From assembly GCA_026545765.1 (NCBI GenBank), contig CM048843.1, forward strand, positions 90,087,050 to 90,151,049: a DNA stretch of 64,000 bases. The letters are read 5' to 3'. The notes beneath the pieces were generated by a model. That model saw nothing but the letters and a program-made list of their open reading frames with translations, had not been told where the DNA came from and did not search any database. A program made the translations under genes and the position numbers. The stretch comes from Plantago major. Its lineage: Eukaryota > Streptophyta > Magnoliopsida > Lamiales > Plantaginaceae. Of the stretch, positions 25,957 through 38,334 are shown one piece after another. Numbering within the stretch: position 1 is the first letter of the stretch; each line of letters starts with the position of its first letter.

Positions 25957-26235
25957 TTATCTTCCAGCAAAACGAGAGGTGAGATCTGTAAATAAATCTT
26001 CACTGCAGGGGATTGTTAGGCCACCCATTGGATGATCAAATCCGTATTCCTCTTCTGCTTGGCATAACAAATCTTGAAATGAAGAATGGTTGAGGTATGA
26101 TACTGGAATAACGAACCGCTTCTTCTCATACTCCCCCACATAAACAGCTAGATGCCCCTTAGGAACATCTGTTCCTGATGGAGATGATTTTTTACCGCCG
26201 GATAAAGAGCGCCTAAGGATACTGTGAATAGCCAT
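25957..26235 (-). CDS. SAUR protein, 92 aa
   Basis: Complete intronless frame, ATG at 26235. It opens [18 protein letters not shown], followed by the auxin-inducible (SAUR) domain: [40 protein letters not shown] and [10 protein letters not shown], ending TSRFAGR. Length and style resemble the Arabidopsis SAUR19-24 group. Those proteins bind and inhibit PP2C.D phosphatases, which keeps plasma membrane proton pumps active and promotes cell expansion; transfer to this gene is inference. A TATATATA box lies about 145 bp upstream (26379-26388), with two copies of the shared upstream element beyond. Gene and upstream DNA are an inverted duplicate of the gene at 52573. The sequence is fully intact. 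Confidence 0.95.
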   Translation of the reverse strand: MAIHSILRRSLSGGKKSSPSGTDVPKGHLAVYVGEYEKKRFVIPVSYLNHSSFQDLLCQAEEEYGFDHPMGGLTIPCSEDLFTDLTSRFAGR

Positions 26236-26378
26236 CCTTGTGTTGAATTAATATTCTTGTTGAAGCAAAAGATGAAGTAGAAAGATGAGAGAATTTGTGG
26301 AACTTCTGAAAGCTGAGAAATTAATATGATGAGTTGTACTGGGAAATGTTGATGGTTCTAAAATCCTAGAGACCTGCT

Positions 26379-26388
26379 GTATATATAG
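26379..26388 (-). promoter_or_regulatory. TATA box of SAUR at 25957-26235
   Basis: CTATATATAC on the minus strand, about 145 bp before the ATG; the same position is seen in the other SAUR copies. Confidence 0.8.
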
Positions 26389-26460
26389 TGGTATGCTGGG
26401 ATTTATGAACATAGAAAAGACTTCTGGTGGAAATCAAGTTAATTGCAACAAGCAACTGCA

Positions 26461-26523
26461 TTTGTGGTGGCTAGCTATTGAAACTTGAGAGGGTCAAACA
26501 CAATGGATCACATGCATGTGTCT
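26461..26523 (-). promoter_or_regulatory. proximal SAUR upstream element
   Basis: Minus strand reads AGACACATGCATGTGATCC, then CTCAAGTTTC and CTAGCCACCACAAA. It is the proximal copy of the block found before each SAUR here. Confidence 0.65.
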
Positions 26524-26710
26524 TTAAATCATTAATTGATGGCAATAATCTTGACCCACAACAAATAATCCAACAGCCTGATAATACATCCGGTCTTATG
26601 GTACGGGACAAGATTTGAACTGGGTCCAACAAGTGAACCACAACTTGTTATCCAGGTTAGGTATATTGCAGATGAGAGAAACAAAACTCCAGCTGCCATT
26701 GGCAATATGT

Positions 26711-26767
26711 TTTGTGGTGGCTAGTGAAATTCAAGAAACACACGCACAAGGGACTCACGCATCTGTC
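26711..26767 (-). promoter_or_regulatory. distal SAUR upstream element
   Basis: A second, more diverged copy of the same block (CTTGTGCGTGTGTTTCTTGA, CACTAGCCACCACAAAAC) about 250 bp further upstream. Confidence 0.6.
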
Positions 26768-27826
26768 TCTGAAATATGACTGCTAAGATTTTAAGGAACA
26801 ATTATAAAGCACTCATTGCATATCTTTTTGCTTGAAAGCTGTTTTATTAGTACAAAGCTGAAATGATCAAGCAAACACAACATGAACAGAATGAATGTAT
26901 AATCTGGTACTATCCGTGATGATCAAATCAGTTGATAAACTCTTATATATAAAAGTACATAGCTACATAGTCCACCAAAAAAACGAACACAAATCCAACA
27001 ACACTCAGATATTTTCGTGTCATGGAGTCTATTCACTGACTCCTTGCTCAAGAGACTAATTTGAATGCTTTACCCAGAATGAGATATATCTGAAACATAT
27101 TGCAATAAATCACCTAGGAATGGTTCGATAAAGAAACAAATGAAGAAAAATGCGAAATTTGTGTCTGACTCTCTGGCTGTCTAAGTTCTGACTTCTTATA
27201 AATTGATGAGTCTCAGCTCTGTATTTCTGGAACAGAGTGAATATATTGCTCTTGACAGTATAATTTATAATGTCAATGCATTTCGTTTCATGTATAACTC
27301 GTTGTTTCGTCTTAATTAAACAAAGTAGCATTATGTGTATGATCTTATCAAGAAAATGTGCTTTACAATAACATTATATATAGTTCAGCCTCAACTTGGG
27401 TGAAGAGTGAATGACATAAAAGAAGTTTTTGAGGCGAAAAGTCTATTCTGAAGACTCTAGTAGGATGTTCTAAACCAAAATCTTCTTCCTTTTAACAGAG
27501 TAGGACTTGTGTGAGTTTAGATAAACTTCACAACTTGGAATGAAGAAGTTTGGATTAGATCAGGAATCTGCATTCCGATATCGTAATATCTGTCATGGAA
27601 AATATACAACAGATAGAAAACCGAGTAACAAGATTCAATAACAGAAACATATACTGTAATCTTCCTTGATGGCAATTAAGTGTTATTGAATTTCAGTATG
27701 GGTCAATAATTTCTAATCTAAATTCACATTTATCATTTTGAGAGTACATGCCTTTCTCCTGATAAAGAGAACGAACATATGTTTATGAAATGAGATAAAA
27801 AAAATCAAGGCCAACTTATACAATAT
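26768..27826. other. SAUR-flanking DNA, part of an inverted duplication
   Basis: No gene. Up to about 27530 the sequence is the reverse complement of about 51250-52030 with moderate divergence, for example GAGGCTGAACTATATATAAT on the minus strand. From about 27550 to 27826 it is the 3' flank of the next SAUR. Confidence 0.7.
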
Positions 27827-28111
27827 CTATCTAGTAGTTATCTTGACGGCGAGAGGTGAATCAATAAATAAATCTTCACTGCAGGGGATTGTTAGCCCGC
27901 CCATTGGATGATCAAATCCGTATTCTTCTTCAACTTGACATAGCAAATCTTGAAATGAAGAATGGTTTAGGTATGATACTGGAATAACGAACCGCTTCTT
28001 CTCATACTCCCCACATAAACAGCTAGCTAGATGCCCTAGGAACATCCGTTCCTCATGAAGATGATTTTTACCGCCTGATAAAGAGCGTCTAACGATACTG
28101 TGAATAGCCAT
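27827..28111 (-). pseudogene. damaged SAUR gene with mutually compensating indels
   Basis: ATG at 28111, opening [16 protein letters not shown]. Residues about 16-33 are out of the family frame ([17 protein letters not shown] in place of [17 protein letters not shown]), then [18 protein letters not shown] and the rest of the core return to frame. Compared with the intact copies, the DNA shows one 1-base loss, one 2-base loss, a 4-base gain (duplicated AGCT) and another 1-base loss, net zero. A further 1-base loss near the end changes the C-terminus to [10 protein letters not shown]. The core domain survives but the GHLAVYVG strand is disturbed. A pseudogene is most likely. TATA box at 28254-28263. 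Confidence 0.8.
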
Positions 28112-28253
28112 TCTAGCTTGTATTGAATTAATATTTTGTTGTAGCAAAAGATGAAGTAGAAAGATGAGAGAATTTTTGGAACTTCTGAAAGCTGAGAAAT
28201 GTAATGAGTTGTACTAGAAAATGTTGATGGTTCTAAAATCCTAGAGACCTGTT

Positions 28254-28382
28254 GTATATATAGTGATATGCTGAGATTTATGGACATAGGAAAAGACTAC
28301 TGGTGGAAATCAAAGTTAGTTCCAATAAGCAACTGGATTTGTGGTGGCTATTGAAACTTGAGAAGGATAAACACAAGGGATT
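28254..28382 (-). promoter_or_regulatory. TATA box and partial upstream element of damaged SAUR
   Basis: CTATATATAC at 28254-28263, about 143 bp before the ATG, and a shortened upstream element (CCACCACAAATCC) at 28338-28382 that lacks the ATGCATG end. Confidence 0.6.
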
Positions 28383-28512
28383 ATTTAGATTATTAATACA
28401 AACACTAGTCATAAAGCACCAAGTGAACTTGTATGTGATGACATGTGAGAAGAATGGTTTACTTTTTGGAGGAACATCTATCGTGTCATCCTTGAGACGG
28501 ATCTTAAAATAA

Positions 28513-29681
28513 CTTTGAATTCAACATAATTTATTGAATATGAAACAAAAGTTCACATGATTATCTTTGTCCACTTAAATGACATTCATCATCATGGTTG
28601 ATATGCATGATGATGAGCCAGCTAGATATGCTACAACATATAAAAAGAGAACTATTTTGCGTGTTTACAGAGTAGTACCATCATAAAATCTTAAAATGGA
28701 AGCGAGTGGCAAGAAAATATCTACACACTAATAAAATGTTTGGTACTTTGGCAATGTGTCTTTAGCGGATCTGGTCTTATTCATGGATGCGTTGTTGCTA
28801 CAGTGGCATTCTTATTGAGCTTTGTCGATTGACTATAACGTGCCAGAAATCATAAGCAAATCAGACCAAATCAAGCGGCTGCCCTACCTATTCATGCACT
28901 TTTTTTTTTTTTTTTTACTTATAAACCCCAACCACCAACATCCAGTGACAAAAGGAAACAATTTATGTCAAGCCTTCTCCTAACGTGCTCAAACCATAAC
29001 CAGGTCCAAGTCTAAACTTTCCTAAAAGAGATGATCCATCAAAGCCCATTACCGGTGCAAATGAAACATGCATGAGCCTGCAAGGAGAGTGCGGAATTGG
29101 AGGGATAGAGAAACCCAAGAGACCCAACATAAGCATTCGATTACTGATATGATGAAAAAGAATATACATGCTCTTCACTCGTACATTAAGAAGCATACTT
29201 AAATGAGAAATCAATATTACCATCATGAATTAACAAAAATAAAGACTGAGTGCTAGAACTTGTACCTCAAAGGGTAAAATGTATTAAAATGGTGTGACTC
29301 ATTAACTTGAGATCAAACCCGTAATTTATGGCATCATCAGCACAGAGTTGCGGTTGAAAATCTGCAAAAACAACAATATTTATTTTTTTTGATTTAGTCC
29401 GTTCATAGTTTCTCACTTTAGTCATTAATTTATTTCGGGATTCAATTATGAGATTGAGATGAGGAGAAACATTAACAAAGTGTGGCGTGACGCTTTAGCA
29501 GAAATCAAAATAAAAACAATTTCAAAACGAAGAAAAATCGACAAAAAATTAACAAATAGGTAATTAAGCTATGAAAAGGAATATCATGAACTCTATCTTA
29601 TGGAAGGAAACAGTTTTTCAGATTACTCAACCGATCGGCATGTTGGAAACAACTGAATTTATGTATAGCTCAACTACGCTG
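28513..29681. other. intergenic DNA without recognised gene
   Basis: Contains a T homopolymer near 28902. An 87-codon minus-strand frame at 28963-29226 ends in GKFRLGPGYGLSTLGEGLT; it looks somewhat protein-like but matches no family I know. Nothing else stands out. Confidence 0.5.
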
Positions 29682-29695
29682 AAGTATTGTATAAT
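29682..29695. repeat. left candidate target duplication of the MULE
   Basis: AAGTATTGTATAAT, identical to 40826-40839. Confidence 0.45.
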
Positions 29696-29825
29696 GAGTC
29701 ATTTCTGAAAAGGCATTATATATAAGAAAAGTTAAGTTACTAGCGTTAAAGCTGAACAATTATATGTTGTTTCTCGACTTAATTTCTCGCGGATCTTTTG
29801 ACGGATTCATTAGAAGCAGGTCTAG

Positions 29826-29833
29826 TATAAATA
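29826..29833 (+). promoter_or_regulatory. subterminal TATA box, transposase side
   Basis: TATAAATA in the context CTAGTATAAATAAAG, followed by a CT-rich stretch (TTTTCTCTCTCTATCC), reading inward. A possible first ATG follows at 30104 (MEHGGIIEGTVVSYGSEAID), which could be the first exon. Confidence 0.5.
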
Positions 29834-30221
29834 AAGAATTAACCATCTTTACCATATTTTCGACGATTTTCTCTCTCTATCCCCGATATTTCTCTCTCTA
29901 ACCTCGATTTTCTCTCTAACCTCGAATTCTGCTCAATTTAAGCTCGATTTGTGCAGAAAAACAGCAAATCGATCACAAATCGATCAACCTCTGCCGTAAA
30001 ACACCAAATCGATCTGCCGGGGAACTTCGAGACACCAAATTTGAAATCGTGAGTTTTATACAAAAGTTGAAATCGAAATTTGAATTGACGAGTTGAAATC
30101 GAGATGGAACATGGCGGAATCATTGAAGGAACCGTTGTATCTTATGGAAGCGAAGCGATTGATAGTATCATCAACATTAACTCATGAAAGCGATTCGGAT
30201 CGTGTCACATGAATGTATACC

Positions 30222-31446
30222 TTTGTCTATCTATATTTTTATTGTTGTCTATATTTACAGTAAAATAGTCTACATATTACATATAACTATCTATGTTTAA
30301 CATGTAGCTGTCTATGTTTCATGTGATAGTCTCTATTCTGAATTTGTAGTTGTCTATTTAAATTTGAAATTGTCTAGATATTACATGTAATTGTCTATGT
30401 TTAACATGTATCTATATTTGGTGATAGACTCTATCTTTGAATTTGTAGTTGTCTATATTTAAATTTGAAATTGTCTAGATATTACATGTAATTGTCTATA
30501 TTTAACATGTATTTATCTATGTTTCATGTGATAGTCTATATCTTTGAATTTGTAGTTGTCTATATTTAAATTTGAAATTGTCTAGATGTTACATGTAATT
30601 GTCTATGTTTAACATGTAAGTATCTATGTTTGATTGATAGACTCTATCTTTGAATTGTAGTTGTCTATATTTAGGCTGAAATTGTCTAGATATTACATGT
30701 AATTGTCTATGTTTAACATGTAGCTGTCTATGTTTCAGGTGATAGTCTCTATGCTGAATTTGTAGTTGTCTATATGTAGGCTGAAATTGTCTATGTTTAA
30801 CATGTTCTTTGTCTATGTTTAAGGTGATAGTCTCTATCTTTGAATTTGTAGTTGTCTATATTTAAATTTGAAATTGTCTAGATATTACATGTAATTGTCT
30901 ATATTTAACATCTAGCATACATGTTTGTGATAGACTCTATCTTTGAATTTGATTGTCTATATTTAAAATTTGAAATTGTCTAGATATTACATGTAATTGT
31001 CTATGTTTAACATGTAGTATCTATGTTTAAGGTGATAGTCTCTATCTTTGAATTTGTAGTTGTCTATATTTAGGCTAAAATTGCCTAGATATTACATGTA
31101 ATTGTCTATATTTAACATCTAGCATCTATGTTTCATGTGATAGTCTCTATGCAATTTGTAGTTGTATATATTTAAATTTGAAATTGTCTAGATATTACAT
31201 GTAATTGTATATTTAACATCTAGCATCTATGTTTCATGTAATTGTCTCTATCTTTGAATTTGTAGTTGTATATATTTAAATTTGAAATTGTCTAGATATT
31301 ACATGTAATTTTCTATATTTAACATCTATCATCTATGTTTCATGTGATAGTCTCTATTACGAATTTGTAGTTGTCTATATTTAAATTTGAAATTGTCTAT
31401 ATATTACATGTAATTGACTATGTTTAACATGTAGCATCTATGTTTG
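30222..31446. repeat. left TTGTCTA motif array of the MULE, ~105-110 bp units
   Basis: About 11 imperfect units of roughly 105-110 bp. Each contains several TTGTCTA or GTCTAT cores in settings such as TAGTTGTCTATATTTAAATT, GAAATTGTCTAGATATTACA and GTAATTGTCTATGTTTAACA. All read in the same direction as the transposase gene. It may be intron 1 or leader of that gene. Confidence 0.85.
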
Positions 31447-31497
31447 GTGATGTCTTTGCGAGATAGAATTGAAGATGAACCACTAGTAGGGTCTTTG

Positions 31498-33934
31498 TTA
31501 AGCGAGCTGCTAGTACTTATGAAGAACTCTTTGAATTGTATCGGAGGCAAGTGCACTTTTAGGTTTCGTCAAATTGTGTACAACAAAAGCGTTATGCACG
31601 TACTAGACAAGTAAGGGTGAAGTATTTGGTGTTACTCAAGGTTATACCAACTCGAAGGAAAAACAACCAAAAACACCATCACCATACATACAAGGACAAA
31701 CAAGCAACAAGCGTCAAGGAAAACAAAAGAAGTGCGAGAAACTAGATGTGGGTGTATAGGCGCCATGAAAATCGAACATTGTAAGGAGACAAACTTGTAC
31801 AAGGTTGATAAGCACTACATGAATCACACCCACTAGACACGAATGGCGGCATCTCCATAGGGTGGAAAGAAAGATTACACTACACAAGGCGGATGTGATA
31901 AGTGCGATGGAAAAATCGGGGCATGAAACTCTTTGTTGCATTTAGGTACATGGCTTCCAACTCAGTGGAGCAGATCATGTGGGACATACTATAAGAGACC
32001 AAATTAACTTCGTAAATAAATTTGAGGCGCATGAAGCAATTGGTGCGGATGCCCGACATGTAGTTAGTTTAATCTGACATAAGCGTGAAGACACGAATTC
32101 TATTATGATATGTTGATTGACAAAGAAAGTAGATTATGTGGGCTCTTTTGGTGAGATGCCATGATGAGGATGATTATAAGATATTTGGTGATGTTGTAGT
32201 CTTTGACACAACATTCAAGACAAATAAGTATGAGCTAATTTGTGCTCAATTGTAGGGTAAACAATCATTGGGCAATGCGATGTTTGGGTATGCTTTTTGG
32301 CAAATGAGCAAGCGGAAAGCTTTGTATAGCTCTTGACATCATTCCTTAAATGCATGGATTCAAAGAAGCCTAAAACCATATTCACAGATCAAGATCTTTG
32401 CTATGTCGAGCAATAAAGCAGGTAAAAAATGTTGATAAATTATCTAGGTTTTGCCTTAAATTGTCTAGTTTATAAGCAATGGTCTACTTTATCGTCGATA
32501 TTTTATGTTTAAATTTTAATTATGTAACGGTGTTTGGGGATGAGACAAGGCATAGATTATGTGTTTGGCACATTGAAGCGAATCGATGAAAAATCTAGCA
32601 CTACTAAAGTGATGTCAAATTCAAAGAAAAGTTTGACTTGGTTTTGAAGTTTTGTCATAATGAAGAAACGATTCGAAGGAATGGCATTCCATGATTGAAG
32701 GTTATAATCTACATGAAAATACATGGCTTGCCAAATTGTATGAAATTAGGATGAAATGGTGTAGGGCTTTAAATAGAGATGCATTTTACTTTGGGATGAT
32801 GTCTATGAAAGGGTGAGAGCACAAACCATTCAATATCTTTCAATTCCAACAAGCAAACTTCACTCACTCAATTCTTTCACCTATTTGATCTTTCTTAGTA
32901 GAGCGATGGAGGAGGCGAATTGCATATGACTTCACTTGCGAGGATTCCCAAAGACAACAAACACACATATCCTAATGTATCGGGCTTCAAAGGTAACATT
33001 TTATTACTTTCTTACATTTTATTGTCTATATATAATATATAATTTCTATGGTATCAAACTAGACAAGTTCTTTTACAAACTAGATAATTTACGTAACAAA
33101 ATAGACAATTTCTACGATAACATCTGATATACACATTGAAGATTTATGAATTTGTTGCATGAATTCAAGAAGCGAGAAAATACAAAAGTACTACCTGGTT
33201 TAAGATCAAATGGAGAACACGGTACATAGTTACACATCAAAGATCCGGAAGGCGTTGGGATTGTAACTTTCAAGACAAATAAGCGATGGGGACATAAATG
33301 TAAGCTGCGATTGCAAGCATTTAGAGGAAGTTGGGTGGCTTTGTTTCCATTACTCTGAGTTTTGAAGCAAAATGACATAGAAACAATTCCTCGAAAGTAC
33401 TTTCTACAAAGGTGGACACGGGATATAAAAAAGAAAGTTGGGACAAGGAAAAGATGAAGAAAGCAAGACTTACAAGTGGCCCGAAAGTGTTGCTTGGAGA
33501 CATCATATGATCGGTGATATTATATTTTATGTTAAAAGTATACAATTTAGATTAAAACTACAACATATGTTTCAAAACCTAGACAATTTTGGAGCAGGTG
33601 ACCTAATCAATGATATGCCTTTGAATGCTAACGGGGTTTACAAACTTGGTGATCAAATCTGAAAATAACACGGATGCAAGAAGAATGTTAGAGGATTCAT
33701 ACCAACGAGATCTACTTGCTATCAATAAGCTTGTTGGACAACAACAACAACCAGCAAATGAAACCACAAGCAGTTGTGTACCAAATTCAGAAACTACCAT
33801 ACTTGATCCACCACACATCAAGACTAAAGGGCCAGATGAGGAGACGCATAAAAGGCCCCCTTGAGAAGACAAGGTCGAAAAAGGCTTCAAAAGGCGATAT
33901 TACAACTATTGTTAGGAAGGATCAAATCATTTAA
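31498..33934 (+). pseudogene. FAR1-type MULE transposase, decayed, with motif-filled introns
   Basis: Recognisable pieces in order: the start of a FAR1 DNA-binding domain (STYEELFELYRR, about 31500); its zinc-finger end ETRCGCIGAMKIEHC and YKVDKHYMNHTH (31735-31835); the MULE transposase core (DYKIFGDVVVFDTTFKTNKY near 32170, then KPKTIFTDQDLC near 32370); after an intron, FGDETRHRLCVWHIEA (about 32530); WLAKLYEIRMKWCRALNRDA and FYFGMMSMKG (about 32730-32815); the SWIM-side end NDIETIPRKYFLQRWTRDIK (about 33370-33430); and a tail ending KKASKGDITTIVRKDQII. Stops and frameshifts occur all along it, for example after FELYRRQVHF and within the core after ELICAQL. FAR1-type MULEs gave rise to the host light-signalling factors FHY3/FAR1; the decay and the surroundings point to a transposon copy. 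Confidence 0.8.
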
Positions 33935-33949
33935 ATTTTATGTTTGATT

Positions 33950-35120
33950 CATCTTTGTTGAACATTAGTGTAAAAACTAACAATGTTTAGTAGAAACTAG
34001 ACAATATTTATTAAAACTAGACAATATCATTTATAAACTAGACAATAAGATGTAAAAAGTAGACTACCATATAAAAACTAAAAACTAGACAATGTTTAGT
34101 AGAAACTAGACAGTATTTATTAAAAACTAGACAATATTTATTAAAGCTATATTTATTAAAACTAGAAAATATTTATTAAAACTAGACAATATCATTTAGA
34201 AACTAGACAATATTTATTAAACACTATACAAAATCATTTATAAACTAGACAATATGATTTAAAAACTAAACAATAACATTTATAAACTAGACAAAATTTA
34301 TTAAAAAATAACCAAAATCATTTCGAAAATAGACAAATATGATTTAATAACAACACAATATCATTTAAAAACTAGACAATATCATTTATAAACTAGACAA
34401 TATGATGTAAAAAGTAGACTACCATATAAAAACTAAAAACTAGACAATGTTTAGTAGAAACTAGACAATATTTATTAAAAACTAGACAATATTTATTAAA
34501 ACTAGACAATATCATTTAGAAACTAGACAATATTTATTAAACACTATACAAAATCATTTATAAACTAGACAATATGATTTAAAAACTAAACAATAACATT
34601 TATAAACTAGACAAAATTTATTAAAAAATAACCAAAATCATTTCGAAAATAGACAAATATGATTTAATAACAAGACAATATCATTTAAAAACTAGACAAT
34701 ATCATTTATAAACTAGACAATATGATGTAAAAAGTAGACTACCATATAAAAACTAAAAACTAGACAATGTTTAGTAGAAACTAGACAATATTTATTAAAA
34801 ACTAGACAATATTTATTAAAGCTATATTTATTAAAACTAGAAAATATTTATTAAAACTAGACAATATCATTTAGAAACAAGACAATATTTATTAAACACT
34901 ATACAAAATCATTTATAAACTAGACAATATGATTTAAAAACTAAACAATAACATTTATAAACTAGACAAAATTTATTAAAAAATAACCAAAAACATTTCG
35001 AAAATAGACAAATATGATTTAATAACAAGACAATATCATTTAAAAACTAGACAATATCATTTATAAACTAGACAATATGATGTAAAAAGTAGACTACCAT
35101 ATAAAACTAAAAACTACATA
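33950..35120. repeat. central ACTAGACAA motif array of the MULE, 320/355 bp higher-order units
   Basis: Built from ~20-24 bp sub-repeats such as AAACTAGACAATATTTATT and AAACTAGACAATATCATTT. The marker TGTAAAAAGTAGACTACC recurs at 34051, 34406, 34726 and 35081, giving higher-order units of 355, 320 and 355 bp. The long form has an extra ~35 bp block (GCTATATTTATT...). It lies between the 3' ends of the two convergent genes. Confidence 0.9.
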
Positions 35121-36070
35121 ATTCCATTAAGACCTTTGAGATAATTGTGCAATTCTCGGTTAACATGCAATTCTAACTGAAATCGTTCAAATCATTCAAA
35201 TCCTAGATAATTTTACAGTTCATACACACTATTTTTTCTTCGATTACTTCAGTTTCCTCGGGGCTTTCTTCTTCAAATCAGTCAATGAAACATCTTCAAA
35301 ATCATCAATGACGGTACTTCTCTTAGATCGTTGAGAAACTTTTGCGACTTTTACATCAACAACTTTCTTTCCTTTAAGCTTTCTCAACTTTTCACTCTCC
35401 TTCATTTTCTTTAATGCATCTTCTTTGTTAAATGATGCTACTTGTGTCAAAATATCGGATCTCAAACCATTTACATCGGCCAAGAATAAGAAGTGAGCAA
35501 ATTTCAACACGGAGGAATTTAGGCGATTCACCTAATAAACAAAAACAAAACAATTAACAAACACTGAACTAAAAAACTAAACAAATGCAAGCAAAAACTA
35601 AACAACTACAAGCAAAAACTACAAACTTGGGGAAACTATTACGTACTTGCATTAGATCCTTGCATTGGAAAGAATTTCCTTGAAACAGTTCCATATGCTT
35701 CATGAGAAAAACCCCACAGTCTAAAGTTCCAGGAAAACGAGTCCAATCAAACTTTACAATTTGGTTTCCAAAATTATTAAGGAAATTAGCATTTGGATGC
35801 CCAATACGAAGGAACTTATCCATTTCTGGCGATGATATATGAAAACAAACGAAAACATTTAAGCAACAAAAAGCGACAAAAAAAAAAAAAAAAGTAAAAA
35901 AAAATTATAACAATATGTCCATAAGAACTTACCAATTTAGTCATCAATGTATACACTTCTCCTTCATCTTCAACAACCATATTATCAAGATATTGAATCT
36001 TCAAATTTTCACAGTTAACAACACAGCATGCAAAGTGTGATTTGTGTGGATGGTACAAAGGCACAAAGAA

Positions 36071-36339
36071 CTGCAAACACAAACAAAAAAAAAACTAGAC
36101 AGGTATAAAAACTAACCAACTCCATACAAAAACTAAACAATTTCATGCAAAAACTAAACAATTTCATACAAAAACTACACTATTTGTGACAAAAACTAAA
36201 GCAACTCCAGACAAAAACTAACCAAATTTCAAGTAAAAACTAACAATTTCAGACAAAAACTAAACAATGTCACGTAAAAACTAAACAATATCTGACAAAA
36301 ACTGAAGCATGTACAAAAGAAACAAATTAGAAAATATAC
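36071..36339 (-). other. intron of ULP1-like gene with ACTAAACAATTTC array
   Basis: 269 bp, GT-AG ends. It is made mostly of ~20 bp units (CAAAAACTAAACAATTTCAT) that fit the element's motif with one changed base. Confidence 0.75.
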
Positions 36340-37308
36340 CATTCCCACAGTACAAAGAGAAGATCCAATATCCCCAAGCTGATCCTCAATCCACACATCA
36401 AAAGAACCATGTACTTCATTCTTCGATTCATCTTCATTATAAGCCTTCTCATCCTCTTCTGTATCAAAAATCCCAGCAAGCTTGCACAAGGTTTCTGAAA
36501 AAACACATGCATAAAACTTAAACTAGATAAAAGCAAAATATAAACTGGATAGATCACTCAAAAGCTAAAGGAAAAAAAAAAGTACTTACAGAAGTTTGAA
36601 GTCCAAAACAAAATCTGGTAATATTACCATTATTTACCCTCCTTTGAAAATCATTCAACACAACTGACCAACAATCAATGACACTAAATGTAATGTAAAC
36701 TCCAGGATACATGCTAAGAAAATCCTCAGCATTCAAGAAAAACTTTTCAGTCAGATTCACAAACATTGCATCAGACCTGTAGAAAAAAAGAAGCGGAAAA
36801 AATGATAAAAATATAATGAGTAAGCTAAACCCATAAAACTAGATAATAAAACAATAAAACTAGACAATAATAATAAAACTTACTCGGATCTTGTTGATTG
36901 AAAGTAATAATCAACCACTTCTCTTGCAACCTGGTTCATTCCATTACAAAGGAAACCCAATTTTCTCATGTTCCCTGACACATAATTCACTTGCACTAGT
37001 GGTGGCCCAACATCCAAAGAGCACCAACCACGTACATCTCGATACACTATATCATCGTCATTCTCATCATCTTCTGTTTCATCCTCACCATCTTCATTCT
37101 CATCATCCCCTCCATCTCCCTCCTCAGCATCATTCTTTTCCTGTTGTATAACATCATCAGCAACTTCATCCTCGACATTCTCATCATTCTCAACATTTTC
37201 CTGCTGGATTCTGCCATCATCAGCAACTTGATCCTGATTTCTAAAAACATCATCATCATTATCACTGAGGTCCATTGCAGTCTCAGTTGGTGGATTGGAC
37301 ATGCCATG

Positions 37309-37477
37309 CTAAAAAAGTATAAAATTCTAATAAGTAAGCAAAAACTAGACAATAAAATCATATATATTAAGAACTATACACTTTCACACAACATAAACTA
37401 TACTAAAATATCATAAAACTAGACAATTAGAATATAAAACTAGACAATTAGAATATAAAACTAGACAATAAACTTAC
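37309..37477 (-). other. intron of ULP1-like gene with four CTAGACAA motifs
   Basis: 169 bp between a GT donor (37477) and an AG acceptor (37309). It contains four copies of CTAGACAA, two of them in a tandem ~20 bp repeat (AAAACTAGACAATTAGAATA), while the flanking exons have none. Confidence 0.75.
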
Positions 37478-37799
37478 ATCAGGACTTACAGCTACATTAT
37501 CCCGGCCAGCTTGAGAAGATCTTATAGCATCAACATATATGTAATGTTTTGATTTGTTTGACTTGAAAACCAGTGAAGCTTGGACAGTCATTCCTCAACA
37601 TCAAGAAGTACATAGCCACCATATTATCTAACTGATTCAAAACTTGTGGATCGGACCAAAATTTTTTAGTTTGGGATACTTCTTCTTGAGATGCAGACTC
37701 CTCTTCAGGCACTTTCAGTGTTTTCAAAACACGCGCAGAATATGCGTGGAAAACAACTTCCACATCTCGTTTGAGAAATTGGAGTGCCTCGTCCATTGC

Positions 37800-38334
37800 C
37801 TACAAATTTAAAAACCATTTCATAGAAACCAGAAATTAAAGAAAAAACTAGACAATCACAAAAAAAAATAAAGACAAAAATCAGAACAAAGTAGACAAAA
37901 ACAAAAGTAAAAACTATATGAAAAACTAAACAATTTCATGCAAAAAATAAACAATTTCAGACAAACTAGACAATCACATAAAAAAATAAAGACAAAAATC
38001 AGAACAAAGTAGACAAAAACAAAAGTAAAAACTATATGAAAAACTAAACAATTTCATGCAAAAAATAAACAATTTCAGACAAACTAAACAATTTCATGCA
38101 AAAATAAACAATTTCTTGCAAAAACTAAACAATTTCACACAAAAACTTAACAATTTCATGCAAAAACTAACAAATTCAAGCAAAAATTAAACAATTTCAG
38201 ACAAAACTAAACAACTTCCACATCTAAAAAATATACATTCACATTTAAAAACTAGACAATAACATTTAATAACTACACAATAACATCTAAAAACTAGACA
38301 GTAACAAAAAATGAAAAAGTAGAAAATAACTTAC
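37800..38334 (-). other. intron of ULP1-like gene with motif array and 118 bp tandem duplication
   Basis: 535 bp with GT-AG ends. It is packed with ACTAGACAA and the variant ACTAAACAATTTC. A 118 bp block is duplicated in tandem (37851-37968 and 37969-38085), nearly identical. Confidence 0.8.

Noticed and set aside
28963-29226. 87-codon minus-strand frame ending GKFRLGPGYGLSTLGEGLT
   Set aside because: Looks slightly protein-like, but no family, promoter or splice structure could be supported.
33950-35120. CRISPR-like or phage-type spacer array from the regular ACTAGACAA units
   Set aside because: Intervals are themselves repeats of each other, and the surroundings are a plant MULE.
36891-37151. 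Plus-strand frame rich in His (HSHHLLFHPHHLHSHH)
   Set aside because: Antisense of the acidic exon of the ULP1-like gene; GAT/GAA codons read backwards.
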